A stretch of 64,000 nt of DNA. It comes from an uncultured Gammaproteobacteria bacterium (GTDB taxonomy: Bacteria > Pseudomonadota > Gammaproteobacteria > UBA4575). Location of the stretch: the NCBI GenBank assembly GCA_951812785.1, contig OX638335.1, forward strand, positions 323,630-387,629, in the 5' to 3' direction. Both the position numbers and the translations under genes were made by a program. The notes under the pieces were generated by a model. The model was given only the letters and a program-made list of their open reading frames with translations. It had not been told where the DNA came from and ran no database searches. Shown in pieces: positions 1 through 9,169 of this stretch. Within the stretch, counting starts at the first letter, position 1. Every line of letters starts with the position of its first letter.

Positions 1-1
1 T

Positions 2-142
2 CTTCGCTATGTGACGCCCGCAGAATTTGATCAGTTGCGAGGAGATGCATTGAAGATGGGTTTCTCAAACGTTGCTAGCGGCCCAATGGTGCGATCTTCT
101 TATCACGCGGACCAGCAAGCAGCGGGCGTGGAGGGGAGCTAA
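2..142 (+). CDS. lipA: Lipoyl synthase, C-terminal end (partial)
   Basis: Only the last 46 codons are present; the gene begins upstream of the window. The reading frame starting at base 2 ends with the LipA signature [20 protein letters not shown], the conserved C-terminal stretch of the radical SAM enzyme that inserts sulfur into protein-bound octanoyl groups. The Arg-Ser-Ser-Tyr-His part carries the conserved RSSY serine that ligates the auxiliary Fe-S cluster in this family. It ends in TAA about 70 bp before the convergent murU gene. Identification rests on this motif, but it is very distinctive. Confidence 0.93.
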   Translation, partial: LRYVTPAEFDQLRGDALKMGFSNVASGPMVRSSYHADQQAAGVEGS

Positions 143-215
143 TTATTTGCCATCTTTTGCGGGGAATCTACATGCGTACAAAGCGCGTGTTCACGCTATA
201 TTTGATTGGTTATTA

Positions 216-878
216 TTAATTGCACAGAGCATATTTATTGGCTTCATGCAGACGACTGCCGGTACCTACATCAAACCATTTACCAGTAAACAATTCAGCA
301 CTTATGCTATTTTCATTGATACAGCGACGAATCGTATCTATTAATGGGAATGATCTTTTTTCATGAATAAATAATTTCGGATTTATGTAAGCGATGCCAC
401 TGTAAGTGAAACTCTGATCGGGATGATTTTTTAAATTTATTTCAGCACTAGAAAAATCACCTTGAGGGTTATGCTCAGGGGTTTCCACCATGAATAAATG
501 CATCTTTTTGTTATTAAGTTTAACCTGTGGAACGAACGGAATTGCGCAATAAATATCAGCGCTAATTACTAATAAAGGCTTTTCTCCTAGCAGAGGGAGA
601 GCATAAGAAATCCCGCCACCTGTTTCTAATGCTTGCTCACCTTCATCAGAATAGCTAGCAGCGATATTATACTTGGAGCCGTCACCGATGTGATTGCGAA
701 TTTGCTCGCCAAGATGCGCTGTATTGATAACAACAGATTCAAAGCCTGCTCGAGCAAGCTTGTGAATATGGTGTTCAATCAATGTTTTTTTGCCAACTTT
801 AATAAGCGGTTTAGGCAGCTTATCTGTCAGTGGTCGCAACCGATTTCCACGTCCCGCGGCAAGAATCATCGCTCTCAT
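216..878 (-). CDS. murU: N-acetylmuramate-1-phosphate uridylyltransferase (MurU type)
   Basis: Nucleotidyltransferase of 220 residues that probably makes UDP-MurNAc from MurNAc-1-phosphate and UTP in the cell wall recycling shortcut. The N-terminus MRAMILAAGRGNRLRPLTDK is the glycine-rich nucleotide-binding loop (LAAGxGxRxxPLT). LPKPLIKVG and the later ETGGG and SADIYC segments match sugar-phosphate nucleotidyltransferases. Length fits MurU and is too short for RmlA or GlmU. It overlaps the upstream amgK by four bases (ATGA), so the two are translationally coupled. This neighbour is what separates MurU from general NTP transferases; the exact substrate is inferred. Confidence 0.85.
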   Translation of the reverse strand: MRAMILAAGRGNRLRPLTDKLPKPLIKVGKKTLIEHHIHKLARAGFESVVINTAHLGEQIRNHIGDGSKYNIAASYSDEGEQALETGGGISYALPLLGEKPLLVISADIYCAIPFVPQVKLNNKKMHLFMVETPEHNPQGDFSSAEINLKNHPDQSFTYSGIAYINPKLFIHEKRSFPLIDTIRRCINENSISAELFTGKWFDVGTGSRLHEANKYALCN

Positions 879-1852
879 ATTAACTTGCTAACAAATGTAT
901 GAAAGGGCTTTAATTCCTTATACTTGTTACTGATTGTAAGTACGTAATTCATTGTGTGCGGGATGTCGCTTAAGTATGAGGATTTTTTATCGCGATAATT
1001 AAGTCGGGAAAAAATGCCAATTGCTTTTAAATGTCGTTGCATACCCATTAAATCAAACCAGCGGACAAATTGTGAATGATCGTATTGATTGGGTAATCCA
1101 CTCATGAATTGTTTTATCCATGAGTCAATTTTCTGTTGCGGCCAGTCAGTGTAACAATCTCTAAGTAGAGACACTAAATCATAAGTGATCGGCCCACGAA
1201 CAGCATCTTGAAAATCAATAATGCCGAGTTTGTCGTAATCTAAAACCATTAAATTTCTAGAGTGGTAATCGCGATGTACAAAAGCTTGTGGTTGCTCTAA
1301 AGCATTTCCCTCTAGTAACTGATAAGTGGATGCGAGAATTTGTTTGTCGCTATCAGTGAGTGTGTGGTTCAAGTGTTTGACTAAATACCAATCTGTAAAT
1401 AGCCGCATTTCTATTTGTAACAGTTCGCTATTATAATTAGGCAGACTAGAACTGTCGACTTGTTGCATGGCTGCAATATGATTCATTGCAATGGCGTACA
1501 AGTGGTCAGCAGAACTTTCATTTAAGCAGCCGAGTAGCAATTGATCACCAAAATCTTGTTGCACATAAAAACCATTGTCTGAGGCCATGTAAATTTGAGG
1601 GGCAGGCAATTTGTGTTCGCTTAACAAGAGAGCGATATCGATAAATCGTTGGCTGTCTTCTAATTCTGGTGGAGCGTCAACGGCTATGAGAGAGAGTTGC
1701 TCTAAGCCCATCTCATTTTTGGCAATAAATCTAAAATATCGTCTGAAACTTGCATCACCAGAAACAGGTTTAAAAGAGTTTTCAACCATATCGAATAGAG
1801 AGTGAAGCCAGTCTTGTAATAGTTGAGCACGGTTGTCGGTCGTATGATTCAT
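875..1852 (-). CDS. amgK: Anomeric N-acetylmuramate/N-acetylglucosamine kinase (AmgK type)
   Basis: Aminoglycoside-phosphotransferase-fold kinase of 325 residues. The catalytic loop is FVHRDYHSRNLMV (HRDxxxxN) at about residues 190-202, followed by the metal-binding LGIIDFQDA (IDFQ). N-terminal SGDASFRRYFR is typical of the AmgK branch. AmgK phosphorylates the anomeric hydroxyl of MurNAc and hands the product to MurU, bypassing de novo UDP-MurNAc synthesis. The 4-bp overlap with murU makes a two-gene operon. Together with ampD at the far end of the window this shows a peptidoglycan salvage pathway of the Pseudomonas type. Start chosen at the ATG giving full length. Confidence 0.88.
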   Translation of the reverse strand: MNHTTDNRAQLLQDWLHSLFDMVENSFKPVSGDASFRRYFRFIAKNEMGLEQLSLIAVDAPPELEDSQRFIDIALLLSEHKLPAPQIYMASDNGFYVQQDFGDQLLLGCLNESSADHLYAIAMNHIAAMQQVDSSSLPNYNSELLQIEMRLFTDWYLVKHLNHTLTDSDKQILASTYQLLEGNALEQPQAFVHRDYHSRNLMVLDYDKLGIIDFQDAVRGPITYDLVSLLRDCYTDWPQQKIDSWIKQFMSGLPNQYDHSQFVRWFDLMGMQRHLKAIGIFSRLNYRDKKSSYLSDIPHTMNYVLTISNKYKELKPFHTFVSKLI

Positions 1853-2025
1853 GTTGATGGAGTTATTAACGCAAATGCGTATAGATTTAGAAAAGGTTTA
1901 TTTTTGAGTGAATTATGCGAGTATCTGATTAACTAATTCAGAGAAATGCCGATATGTATAACTAGTCAATTATAAGTCAGTTTTGCAATGAAGTTGTCGT
2001 AAATTCCTATATGTTGGAGAAACAC

Positions 2026-3672
2026 ATGAAAGCGTCCGAATTATTTATTAAATGTCTTGAAAATGAAGGGGTTGAATATATTTTTGGCATTCCCGGTGAA
2101 GAGAACCTGGATGTTATGGATGCCTTGCTCGACAGCAAAATCAAATTTATTACTACGCGTCATGAACAGGGCGCAGCATTCATGGCAGATGTATACGGTA
2201 GACTGACAGGAAAAGCAGGAGTGTGTTTGGCGACACTCGGTCCTGGAGCCACTAATCTGATTACTGGATTTGCTGATGCGGATATGGACCGTGCACCAAT
2301 CGTTGCAATTGCAGGGCAAGGTGCTACTACACGCATGCATAAAGAGAGTCATCAAGTACTGGATTTGGTGAATCTGTTCGAGCCTATCTCTAAATACAGT
2401 ACACAAATTCGAGCGTCACAAATCATTCCTGAAATTGTTAGGAAAGCATTTAAAGAGGCGCAAATGGAAAAGCCAGGAGGTAGTTTTATCGACTTTCCTG
2501 AGAATATTGCTGGCTCACAAATGACCGTAGAGAAGCAACCTTTGAGAGTGCAGGCCCCTACTTATCCTGTGCCACCGCCAGAAAAAATCAAACAAGCGGC
2601 TGATATTATTAACCACTCTAAAAACCCAATCATTATGGCAGGTAATGGGGTTATTCGAAGTGGCGCTTCGAAGCAATTGGTGAAATTTGCAGAAAAGTTA
2701 AATGTCGCTGTGGCAACTACCTTTATGGCGAAGGGCACTATGCCCTCTTCACATGATTTGTCTTTAGGTACAGTGGGGTTACAAGCTAAAGACTATGTGG
2801 CTTGTGGTTTTGAAAAGTCTGATGTGATTATTTGTGTTGGTTTTGACATGGTCGAATTTCATCCGCACATTTGGCATAAATATAAAGATAAGAAGATTAT
2901 CCATGTCGACATGAGTCCTGCTGAAGTGGATGAACATTATATTCTTGAAGTAGGCGTGATAGGTGATATTAAGGCTGGCTTAGAAGGTATTGCAGAAATA
3001 GCAAAACCTCACGTGGGAGGATTTAACGCAGAGTTGCGTGAAATGATTATTGGCGAGCTGAATGAATATGCCAATGACGCAGGTTTTCCAGTGAAGCCAC
3101 AGAAAATAATTTGTGATTTGCGTGCAGTACTAAATCCCGAAGATGTGGTGGTTTCCGATGTAGGCGCACATAAAATGTGGATGGCCCGTATGTATCAAGC
3201 AGAAGCGCCGAATACTTGTATTATCTCAAATGGGTTTGCATCCATGGGAATAGGTGTGCCTGGTGCGATCGCTGCTAAAATGGTTAATCCAAAAGCGACA
3301 GCACTGACAGTGACTGGTGATGCTGGTTTTATGATGAATTCTCAAGAAATTGAGACTGCCTTGAGATACAAAATTCCAATTATTATTTTGATTTGGAATG
3401 ATAGTGAGTACGGGTTAATTAAATGGCATCAAATGCGTAAAATGGGACGCCCTAGTAATATTGAATTTACCAATCCTGATTTTGTTAAGTATGCAGAAAG
3501 TTTTGGTGCAAAAGGTTACCGAGTCAATAGTGCAGAAGCGCTTGTTCCTACGTTAAAACAAGCAATCGCCGATGATACAGTGGTGATTGTTAATTGTCCT
3601 GTTGACTATTCTGAAAATATGAAACTGACAGAAGAGCTAAGCCGTTTAGTGACAGGTGCAGCGCCTGAATAA
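2026..3672 (+). CDS. Thiamine-diphosphate enzyme, acetolactate synthase-like large subunit
   Basis: About 548 residues with the three-domain layout of TPP enzymes. The N-terminal Pyr domain has the catalytic Glu in RHEQGAAFMADVYGR and the GPGATNL loop. The C-terminal PP domain has GDAGFMMN followed by WNDSEYG, which is the GD(x)n-N diphosphate/Mg site. Overall it looks like catabolic AlsS/IlvB proteins that join two pyruvates into acetolactate. No regulatory small subunit gene is adjacent. The upstream ATG at 2011 is less likely: GGAG at 2015-2018 sits correctly for the ATG at 2026. It is followed after 12 bp by an aldehyde dehydrogenase, so the real substrate may be an aldehyde or 2-oxo acid handled by both. 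Substrate is unproven. Confidence 0.8.
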   Translation: MKASELFIKCLENEGVEYIFGIPGEENLDVMDALLDSKIKFITTRHEQGAAFMADVYGRLTGKAGVCLATLGPGATNLITGFADADMDRAPIVAIAGQGATTRMHKESHQVLDLVNLFEPISKYSTQIRASQIIPEIVRKAFKEAQMEKPGGSFIDFPENIAGSQMTVEKQPLRVQAPTYPVPPPEKIKQAADIINHSKNPIIMAGNGVIRSGASKQLVKFAEKLNVAVATTFMAKGTMPSSHDLSLGTVGLQAKDYVACGFEKSDVIICVGFDMVEFHPHIWHKYKDKKIIHVDMSPAEVDEHYILEVGVIGDIKAGLEGIAEIAKPHVGGFNAELREMIIGELNEYANDAGFPVKPQKIICDLRAVLNPEDVVVSDVGAHKMWMARMYQAEAPNTCIISNGFASMGIGVPGAIAAKMVNPKATALTVTGDAGFMMNSQEIETALRYKIPIIILIWNDSEYGLIKWHQMRKMGRPSNIEFTNPDFVKYAESFGAKGYRVNSAEALVPTLKQAIADDTVVIVNCPVDYSENMKLTEELSRLVTGAAPE

Positions 3673-3684
3673 AGTAGGATAATT

Positions 3685-5124
3685 ATGAATGAAGAATTCA
3701 AAGTAATGATTCCTGGTGCTAGCGGTACTGGCGAAAAAATTACCGTCATCGCACCTTGGGGTTTAACACCAATCACAGATGTGCCTGTTGCCTCGGAAGA
3801 TGATGTTGACAAGGCTTTAGCGACTGCGCATAAGATTTTTCGTAACCGAGATCGTTGGCTACCAATTCCAAAACGGATTGAAGTGCTAGAAAAAGCAGCA
3901 GAGTTAATGCAACAGCAAGCTGAATATTTAGCGCTGGAAGCAGCAAGAGAAGGCGGTAAGCCATTAATAGATTCACGCGTTGAAGTTGCTCGCGCCATTG
4001 ATGGTGTGAAAAATTGTATTGAAGTTTTGCGTACAGAGAGTGGACGCGAAATTCCAATGGGATTGAATGCATCGTCACAGAATCGTTTGGCATTTACTCA
4101 TAAAGAGCCTATTGGCGTGGTAGTCGCAGTCAGTGCCTTCAATCATCCGCTTAATTTAATCGTGCATCAAGTTGGCCCAGCGATCGCAGCAGGTTGTCCA
4201 GTGATTGTTAAGCCTGCCGAAGATACGCCGTTGTCATGTTTTCGTTTCGTGCAAATTTTACGTGATGCAGGATTGCCAGAAGAATATTGTCAGGCATGTG
4301 TGGTGGATGACTATTCAGTAGCAGAAAAATTAGTCACTGATGAGCGAGTAGGATTCTTTTCATTTATTGGTAGTGGAAGAGTGGGGTGGATGTTGCGTTC
4401 CAAGTTAGCGGCTGGTGCACGTTGCGCACTGGAGCATGGAGGTGTTGCCCCCGTTATTATTGATTCAACGGCCGACCTTGATGACACCTTGCCGCTAATC
4501 GCTAAAGGTGGTTTTTATCATGCAGGTCAAGTGTGTGTCTCTGTGCAGAGAGTGTTTGCACCACGGGCTATGGCAAATGAAGTGTCAGAGCATTTAGCTA
4601 GCCTTGCTCAAGAAATGAAAATTGGTGATCCGACATTAGATACCACCGAAGTTGGGCCGTTAATCAGAGCGCATGAAGTCGATCGAGTTAAATCTTGGAT
4701 TGATGCTGCGGTAGCGGAAGGTGCCACTAAGGTGTGTGGTGGTAAGGCGCTGTCTGATACCAGTCATGAATGCACAGTGCTGTTAGAGCCATCGACTAAC
4801 TCACAAATAAGTACCCAAGAAATTTTTGGTCCCGCAGTGTGTGTCTATGGTTACGATGATGTCGAGCAGGCAATTGCGCAAGCGAATAGCCTGCCTTATG
4901 CGTTTCAAGCATCAGTATTAACTCAGAATTTAGATTTTGGTTTGCACTGTAGCAAGCGCTTAGATGCTGCGACGGTTATGATAAATGATCACACGGCATT
5001 TCGTGTGGACTGGATGCCCTTTGCTGGTATTCGTCAATCTGGATTAGGAGTGGGTGGAATACCCTACACCTTTGAAGACATGCAAATAGATAAGCAAATA
5101 GTGATTCGTTCTAAACAATTATAA
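3685..5124 (+). CDS. NAD(P)-dependent aldehyde dehydrogenase
   Basis: A 479-residue member of the aldehyde dehydrogenase superfamily. Visible landmarks are the cofactor segment VVAVSAFNHPLNL, KPAEDTPLS, the glycine motif FIGSGRVGW, the general-base Glu in LEHGGVAPVI (normally ELGG, here EHGG), the nucleophile Cys in HAGQVCVSVQR, and EIFGPAV near the end. It is co-directional with the TPP enzyme, 12 bp downstream, and has an AGGA ribosome site, so the two are one operon. Among subfamilies it resembles lactaldehyde/glycolaldehyde/sulfolactaldehyde-type enzymes, but I cannot fix the substrate. Confidence 0.88.
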   Translation: MNEEFKVMIPGASGTGEKITVIAPWGLTPITDVPVASEDDVDKALATAHKIFRNRDRWLPIPKRIEVLEKAAELMQQQAEYLALEAAREGGKPLIDSRVEVARAIDGVKNCIEVLRTESGREIPMGLNASSQNRLAFTHKEPIGVVVAVSAFNHPLNLIVHQVGPAIAAGCPVIVKPAEDTPLSCFRFVQILRDAGLPEEYCQACVVDDYSVAEKLVTDERVGFFSFIGSGRVGWMLRSKLAAGARCALEHGGVAPVIIDSTADLDDTLPLIAKGGFYHAGQVCVSVQRVFAPRAMANEVSEHLASLAQEMKIGDPTLDTTEVGPLIRAHEVDRVKSWIDAAVAEGATKVCGGKALSDTSHECTVLLEPSTNSQISTQEIFGPAVCVYGYDDVEQAIAQANSLPYAFQASVLTQNLDFGLHCSKRLDAATVMINDHTAFRVDWMPFAGIRQSGLGVGGIPYTFEDMQIDKQIVIRSKQL

Positions 5125-5126
5125 TA

Positions 5127-5393
5127 CTATTCGTTTTTATTGCGTGCGTTGAGATAATCGTAAAATTCGAATTTGGTAATGACACCTTCACCGCTTTTAT
5201 CGTATTTGGAAAACACTTTCGGATTACCTAGGTTATAAATATTCTGAGCTTCTTTTATATCTAGTTGCTCATTGCGGTTCAGGTCTGAACCCCAAAATAA
5301 GCTATCCTTAAAGTCTAAACCGCCACCGCGTGAGAATGTTTGTGTGGAAAATGCAACTGAACTCATTAACGCTAAAGCTAAAAAAATCTTCAT
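5127..5393 (-). CDS. Small secreted EF-hand-like calcium-binding protein
   Basis: An 88-residue protein starting with a signal peptide (MKIFLALALMSSVAFS). The mature part holds two EF-hand-like loops, DLNRNEQLDIKE and KYDKSGEGVITKFEF, the second with the D-x-S-x-E-x-V-x-x-x-E spacing of a degenerate calcium loop. A longer reading starts at 5414, but AGAGG lies just upstream of the ATG at 5393 and the signal peptide begins there. It lies convergent with, and 2 bp from, the aldehyde dehydrogenase stop. Specific role unknown. Confidence 0.7.
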   Translation of the reverse strand: MKIFLALALMSSVAFSTQTFSRGGGLDFKDSLFWGSDLNRNEQLDIKEAQNIYNLGNPKVFSKYDKSGEGVITKFEFYDYLNARNKNE

Positions 5394-5545
5394 TGGAGAC
5401 CTCTTGGCAAACATTGTATTTAACTAAAGACTTAATCTTTTGTGTATTTCTTACAATACTACTATAGATCGTGTTCATTTAAATTACTAATGCGTTTGCT
5501 AGACGAATGTTAACGTCGTGGTTTATTGCAGTAAATAAGCGATAT

Positions 5546-6823
5546 TTAATTCGAGGATTTTAAATATACCCGAGAGTTCCTCTGGTAATTAAAGGTTTTC
5601 TGTTTGGTCACGGGTAGTTCTTGTATGCTGGATTTGCGGTAACCATGTTCGCGAAACCAATGTAACGCTTTTGTGGTAAGGACAAAGACGGCATTAAGCT
5701 TTAAAGTCCATGCTTTTTTCTCAAGGTGTTTAAGTAAACGATTACCATGTCCTTCTTTTTGGAAGTCTGGATGTACAGCCAAACATGCAATTTCACCGAT
5801 GTTTTTTTGTTTTAATGGGTGTAAGGTACCACATGCAATGACAAATCCATCACGCTCAATTACATCGTAATTGTGAATTTCTAATTCTATTTGTTCGCGT
5901 GTGCGGCGAACTAATATTTCTTGTTCCTCAAGAGGATTGATTAATGAAATTAAGCCACCAACATCTTCAATTGTTGCAGGGCGAATATCATTATAATGTT
6001 CGGCAGTGATTAGCGTGCCAGCACCATCATGGCTATAGATCTCTTGCAACAAAGCACCAGGCACATCGGTACTAAGTAAATGGACTCGTTGCACTTGATT
6101 TAAGCAAGCATTAATTGCAAATTCAACATATTGTTTTAAAGTTCTGCTTAAGGATTTTCGTCGGGAAAGTAGTGACTGTGCATCATTGAGTGTCAGAAAT
6201 TTAATGCGTTGTTTTCGACTGTTCTGAACAGTTTTCTCATTCATTAAAAAAATAAGTTTTTCAGAAGGAATGCTGGCGGCAACAGTGGTTGCGACATCAT
6301 GCTCATCAAGATAAAAGCACTCGCCGCTAGGGGAGTATCCAAGCGAAGAGAGCAATACAATATTGCCATGTTTAAGCTGGTCTTGAATGGCTTGAGTATC
6401 GACTCGACGTACTTCGCCGTAGAATTGAAGGTCAATGCCGTCAACGACGCCAACGGGTTTGGCATGTACAAAATTACCGGACACCGTCGTGAGTTTCATG
6501 CCTGCCATTGGAGTATTGACTAAGCCGGTAGAGAATAGTGATTCGATACGAGAACGTAGTTCTCCAATTTTATATTGAATCTTGAGTAATTTTTTGGAGT
6601 CTATTACCGACCGCTTAGTTTTACCCTGGGGAAATATACAGGTGGAATAGACTAGCACCAGTTTAATGCCTAGGGTTTGCATCAGTGCTAGATCTTGAAT
6701 AAGAGCTGATAACTGATCTCCCTCAATTAGGTGACTGGGGATGGTGATTACAAATACATTGCCTTGGTGAGCATAAATGTAAGGTGCGGCGCTGCGGAAA
6801 GTTTCTATGTCAAATGTTTCCAT
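5546..6823 (-). CDS. argA: Amino-acid N-acetyltransferase (N-acetylglutamate synthase)
   Basis: 425 residues, the usual ArgA size, with an N-terminal amino-acid-kinase-like domain (HQGNVFVITIPSHLI onward, about 1-280) that carries arginine feedback control, and a C-terminal GNAT domain (about 290-420) with the acetyl-CoA loop LAVHPDFQKEGHGNRLL. It catalyses the first step of arginine synthesis, acetyl-CoA plus glutamate to N-acetylglutamate. It stands alone with divergent spacing to the secreted protein at 6988. Confidence 0.94.
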   Translation of the reverse strand: METFDIETFRSAAPYIYAHQGNVFVITIPSHLIEGDQLSALIQDLALMQTLGIKLVLVYSTCIFPQGKTKRSVIDSKKLLKIQYKIGELRSRIESLFSTGLVNTPMAGMKLTTVSGNFVHAKPVGVVDGIDLQFYGEVRRVDTQAIQDQLKHGNIVLLSSLGYSPSGECFYLDEHDVATTVAASIPSEKLIFLMNEKTVQNSRKQRIKFLTLNDAQSLLSRRKSLSRTLKQYVEFAINACLNQVQRVHLLSTDVPGALLQEIYSHDGAGTLITAEHYNDIRPATIEDVGGLISLINPLEEQEILVRRTREQIELEIHNYDVIERDGFVIACGTLHPLKQKNIGEIACLAVHPDFQKEGHGNRLLKHLEKKAWTLKLNAVFVLTTKALHWFREHGYRKSSIQELPVTKQKTFNYQRNSRVYLKSSN

Positions 6824-6987
6824 GGCTAGATTCTTGAGTAAAAACAGGTAATTTGTCAGGAATTATACTGATTAATTAGTAGAAATGTGGTGTCTATTAT
6901 TATGCTGCCAAAGCTGTGGTAGTATGCTTGGCAGCTAAATATATCGATAAAAGCTCACTTCTGAGCATGAAAATGGAAGATGAATAT

Positions 6988-7692
6988 ATGTTATCTAATT
7001 ATAAACTGAGTGCGGTTAATTTTACGAAAAGCACAGTGTTTCCGCAATTAATAACAGGATTGATCGCAAGTATTTTAAGCGTGTCCGCCATGGCTGATGG
7101 AGGTATGCCCCTACAGGATACAGCGGTATATACCGTGCCTGAAAATCTGGAAAGTTTATCTGTCGAAGAGATAGCAGATATGCGTGCATCACATCAGCTT
7201 GATTTGGAAAAGACCACGGCAGATGCAAATGCTGAACAGAAAGCTGAAGAAAAATTATTTAACCAGCTAATGGAACATGACTTGGTTCGTTTAACCATTG
7301 CTGATGTTATTTCTGAAATGATAGTTGACTATGAAATTGATGGTGAATTTAAAGAAACATTACTTGGTTATAAATCTACATTTTCAGTAGATATGATGGA
7401 AAGCCGTGCAGTGGTACATGATCTGGAAGATTACCCATCTTATGATTTCAGATTTGCAGCGGTTTATATGTCTATGCTTTATTCGTTTCAGAAGTACCCG
7501 GATTTTTATGAGCGTCTGAAAGAGGATATGGTGAATGAGGAAACTTCAATTGGAAGTTATAAAAAAATACTTGATGAATCTTATAGTAGTGTCAAGCAAG
7601 CACGTGCTGAGATGGATATGATGAAATCGGGTGGAGATCTAAAGAAAGTGATCGCTGCGCTTGATAGTGAATTAGCACGTCGTTCAAACTAA
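6988..7692 (+). CDS. Secreted protein of unknown function
   Basis: About 234 residues. The N-terminus holds a long signal-like segment (FPQLITGLIASILSVSAMA) ending in an Ala-x-Ala type cleavage site before DGGMPLQD. The rest is acidic and helical with no motif I recognise; the region around LESLSVEEIADMRASHQLDLE looks coiled. The frame is open from 6916, but GGAAGA at 6975-6980 lies 7 bp before the ATG at 6988, so I use that start. No neighbour suggests a role. Confidence 0.6.
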   Translation: MLSNYKLSAVNFTKSTVFPQLITGLIASILSVSAMADGGMPLQDTAVYTVPENLESLSVEEIADMRASHQLDLEKTTADANAEQKAEEKLFNQLMEHDLVRLTIADVISEMIVDYEIDGEFKETLLGYKSTFSVDMMESRAVVHDLEDYPSYDFRFAAVYMSMLYSFQKYPDFYERLKEDMVNEETSIGSYKKILDESYSSVKQARAEMDMMKSGGDLKKVIAALDSELARRSN

Positions 7693-7701
7693 TTTAAAAG
7701 C

Positions 7702-7733
7702 GTACAGATAGGTATTATTATCCCTATCCGTAC
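7702..7733. terminator. Hairpin between secreted protein gene and TonB remnant
   Basis: Arms GTACAGATAGG and CCCTATCCGTAC pair with one mismatch around an AT-rich loop, 10 bp past the stop of the secreted protein gene and 18 bp before the end of the convergent TonB remnant. No strong U-run follows on either strand. Probably a shared transcription end. Confidence 0.45.
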
Positions 7734-7750
7734 ATGCACCTTATTTATTG

Positions 7751-9169
7751 TTAGAAAGATATTCCAACAGTTACAAAAGTGTTAAGGCCTGATCCGGGTA
7801 AACGTTCACCTAAATCTGTGCCATTACCCGCGACACGATTAAAGCCGTTTAAGTGATCCGTGTACTCTATTGTCCAATAAGTTTTCAACGCCTGCTTGAA
7901 TCGATAAATTAGACATGCTCGCAGGTGTATATTGACCATAAAGATTAATTAAGCCGTAGCCAGGAGTAGAGTCGTTATTGTTATTTGGATTTGCAGGATC
8001 ATCTGTTAACTCATCTGAGATCTTAGTTTGTCTTGCTACGACAACACCTTCTAATGTTGCCGATCCATTTCCAAATTGACGAGTTAGTGCAGCGCTTGCG
8101 CGCGGTGGGGAAATATGGAACAGGTTGTCATTTATATCACGCCGTTTACCACGCACATAACTTGCTTGACCGCTTAACATCCATTGTTGATTAAGTTGGA
8201 AACCCCAGTCAGTGTCGAAGCCGTAAATTTCTGCTTCTACGTTGGAAAATTGCAGAGGTGTTGCATCGCCATTTGCGTTGCTGCTGACCATTACAGTGGC
8301 AGTGTCTGTTGTAGCGACACCCTGAATGTAATTGTTGATGCGTTAATCAAAGTAAATTCATCATTGAGCGGATAAGCAAATTTTGCTACTAAATCTAAGT
8401 TGTGATCAGTTTGAGAGCGATCAGATGAATTAAAACGGTTTTGCAATGCAACTGCAGGAGGTAGTGTCGCTGGTGATATGCTGATTTCGTCAGCATCATT
8501 TTTGATTCGTTGATAACGTGTCCCTAGCTCAATTTCAAAACTTTTGAAACTACCTTGCCATTCTGTGAAAGCACTTAGCTGGTCTGCTTCGGCATTATTG
8601 AAGTTGACGACTTCAAATGGAGCGAAGTCAGGATCGGTAATTACAGAGTTATGATCAGCATTGTGTCCAGCAATGCCAAAAGATATTGCACCATTGTTAA
8701 TATTTTTGCTGAACGTAAGAGAAGCACCAGTATCATCTGATCCAACATCAACGAGTCGTTTATCGTCATCGGCAAAAGGTGGTGAAGCTATGTTTGAAAA
8801 ATTAGGTGACGGACGTAATTCAAAGTTTCGCATCTGATGTTCAATGTCTGTATGAAAAACATTGAGGTCTACAAAGAAATCATTTATTTCACCAAGATAT
8901 CCTGCCTGATAAATTTCAGTATGAAAGAAATTGGGGTCTAAAGGTAGTGACGGCGTACCTGTGTCTTTAGAACTGACATAGCGCGCATCAAACGAAAATT
9001 CATGAGCACCTGTTTAAAGCCATAGCCAGCACCAATGCTGTCACGCTCATATTTAGTGCCGTCTATTTCACCGTTGCCAGAGCGGAAATCATTACCATCG
9101 TCGCGGCTTCCTGCGAGATGAAAGCGGTGCTGGCTATTAGAGATACTAATAATTCCACCCGCATTGTAT
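7751..9169 (-). pseudogene. TonB-dependent outer-membrane receptor, truncated and frameshifted
   Basis: The minus strand encodes the C-terminal half of a TonB receptor in four pieces. Pieces in order: HRFHLAGSRDDGNDF to GAGYGFK; HEFSFDARYVSS to a break near 8330; MVSSNANGDATPLQFSNVE with YGFDTDWG up to VENLLDN; then YTDHLNGFNR to the terminal aromatic GISF typical of barrel proteins. Frame changes fall near 9012, 8330 and 7860. The N-terminal plug and first strands are absent because the CRISPR array begins at 9170. Receptor ligand cannot be told; the C-terminal region vaguely resembles copper receptor-type proteins. Clearly non-functional. Confidence 0.85.
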
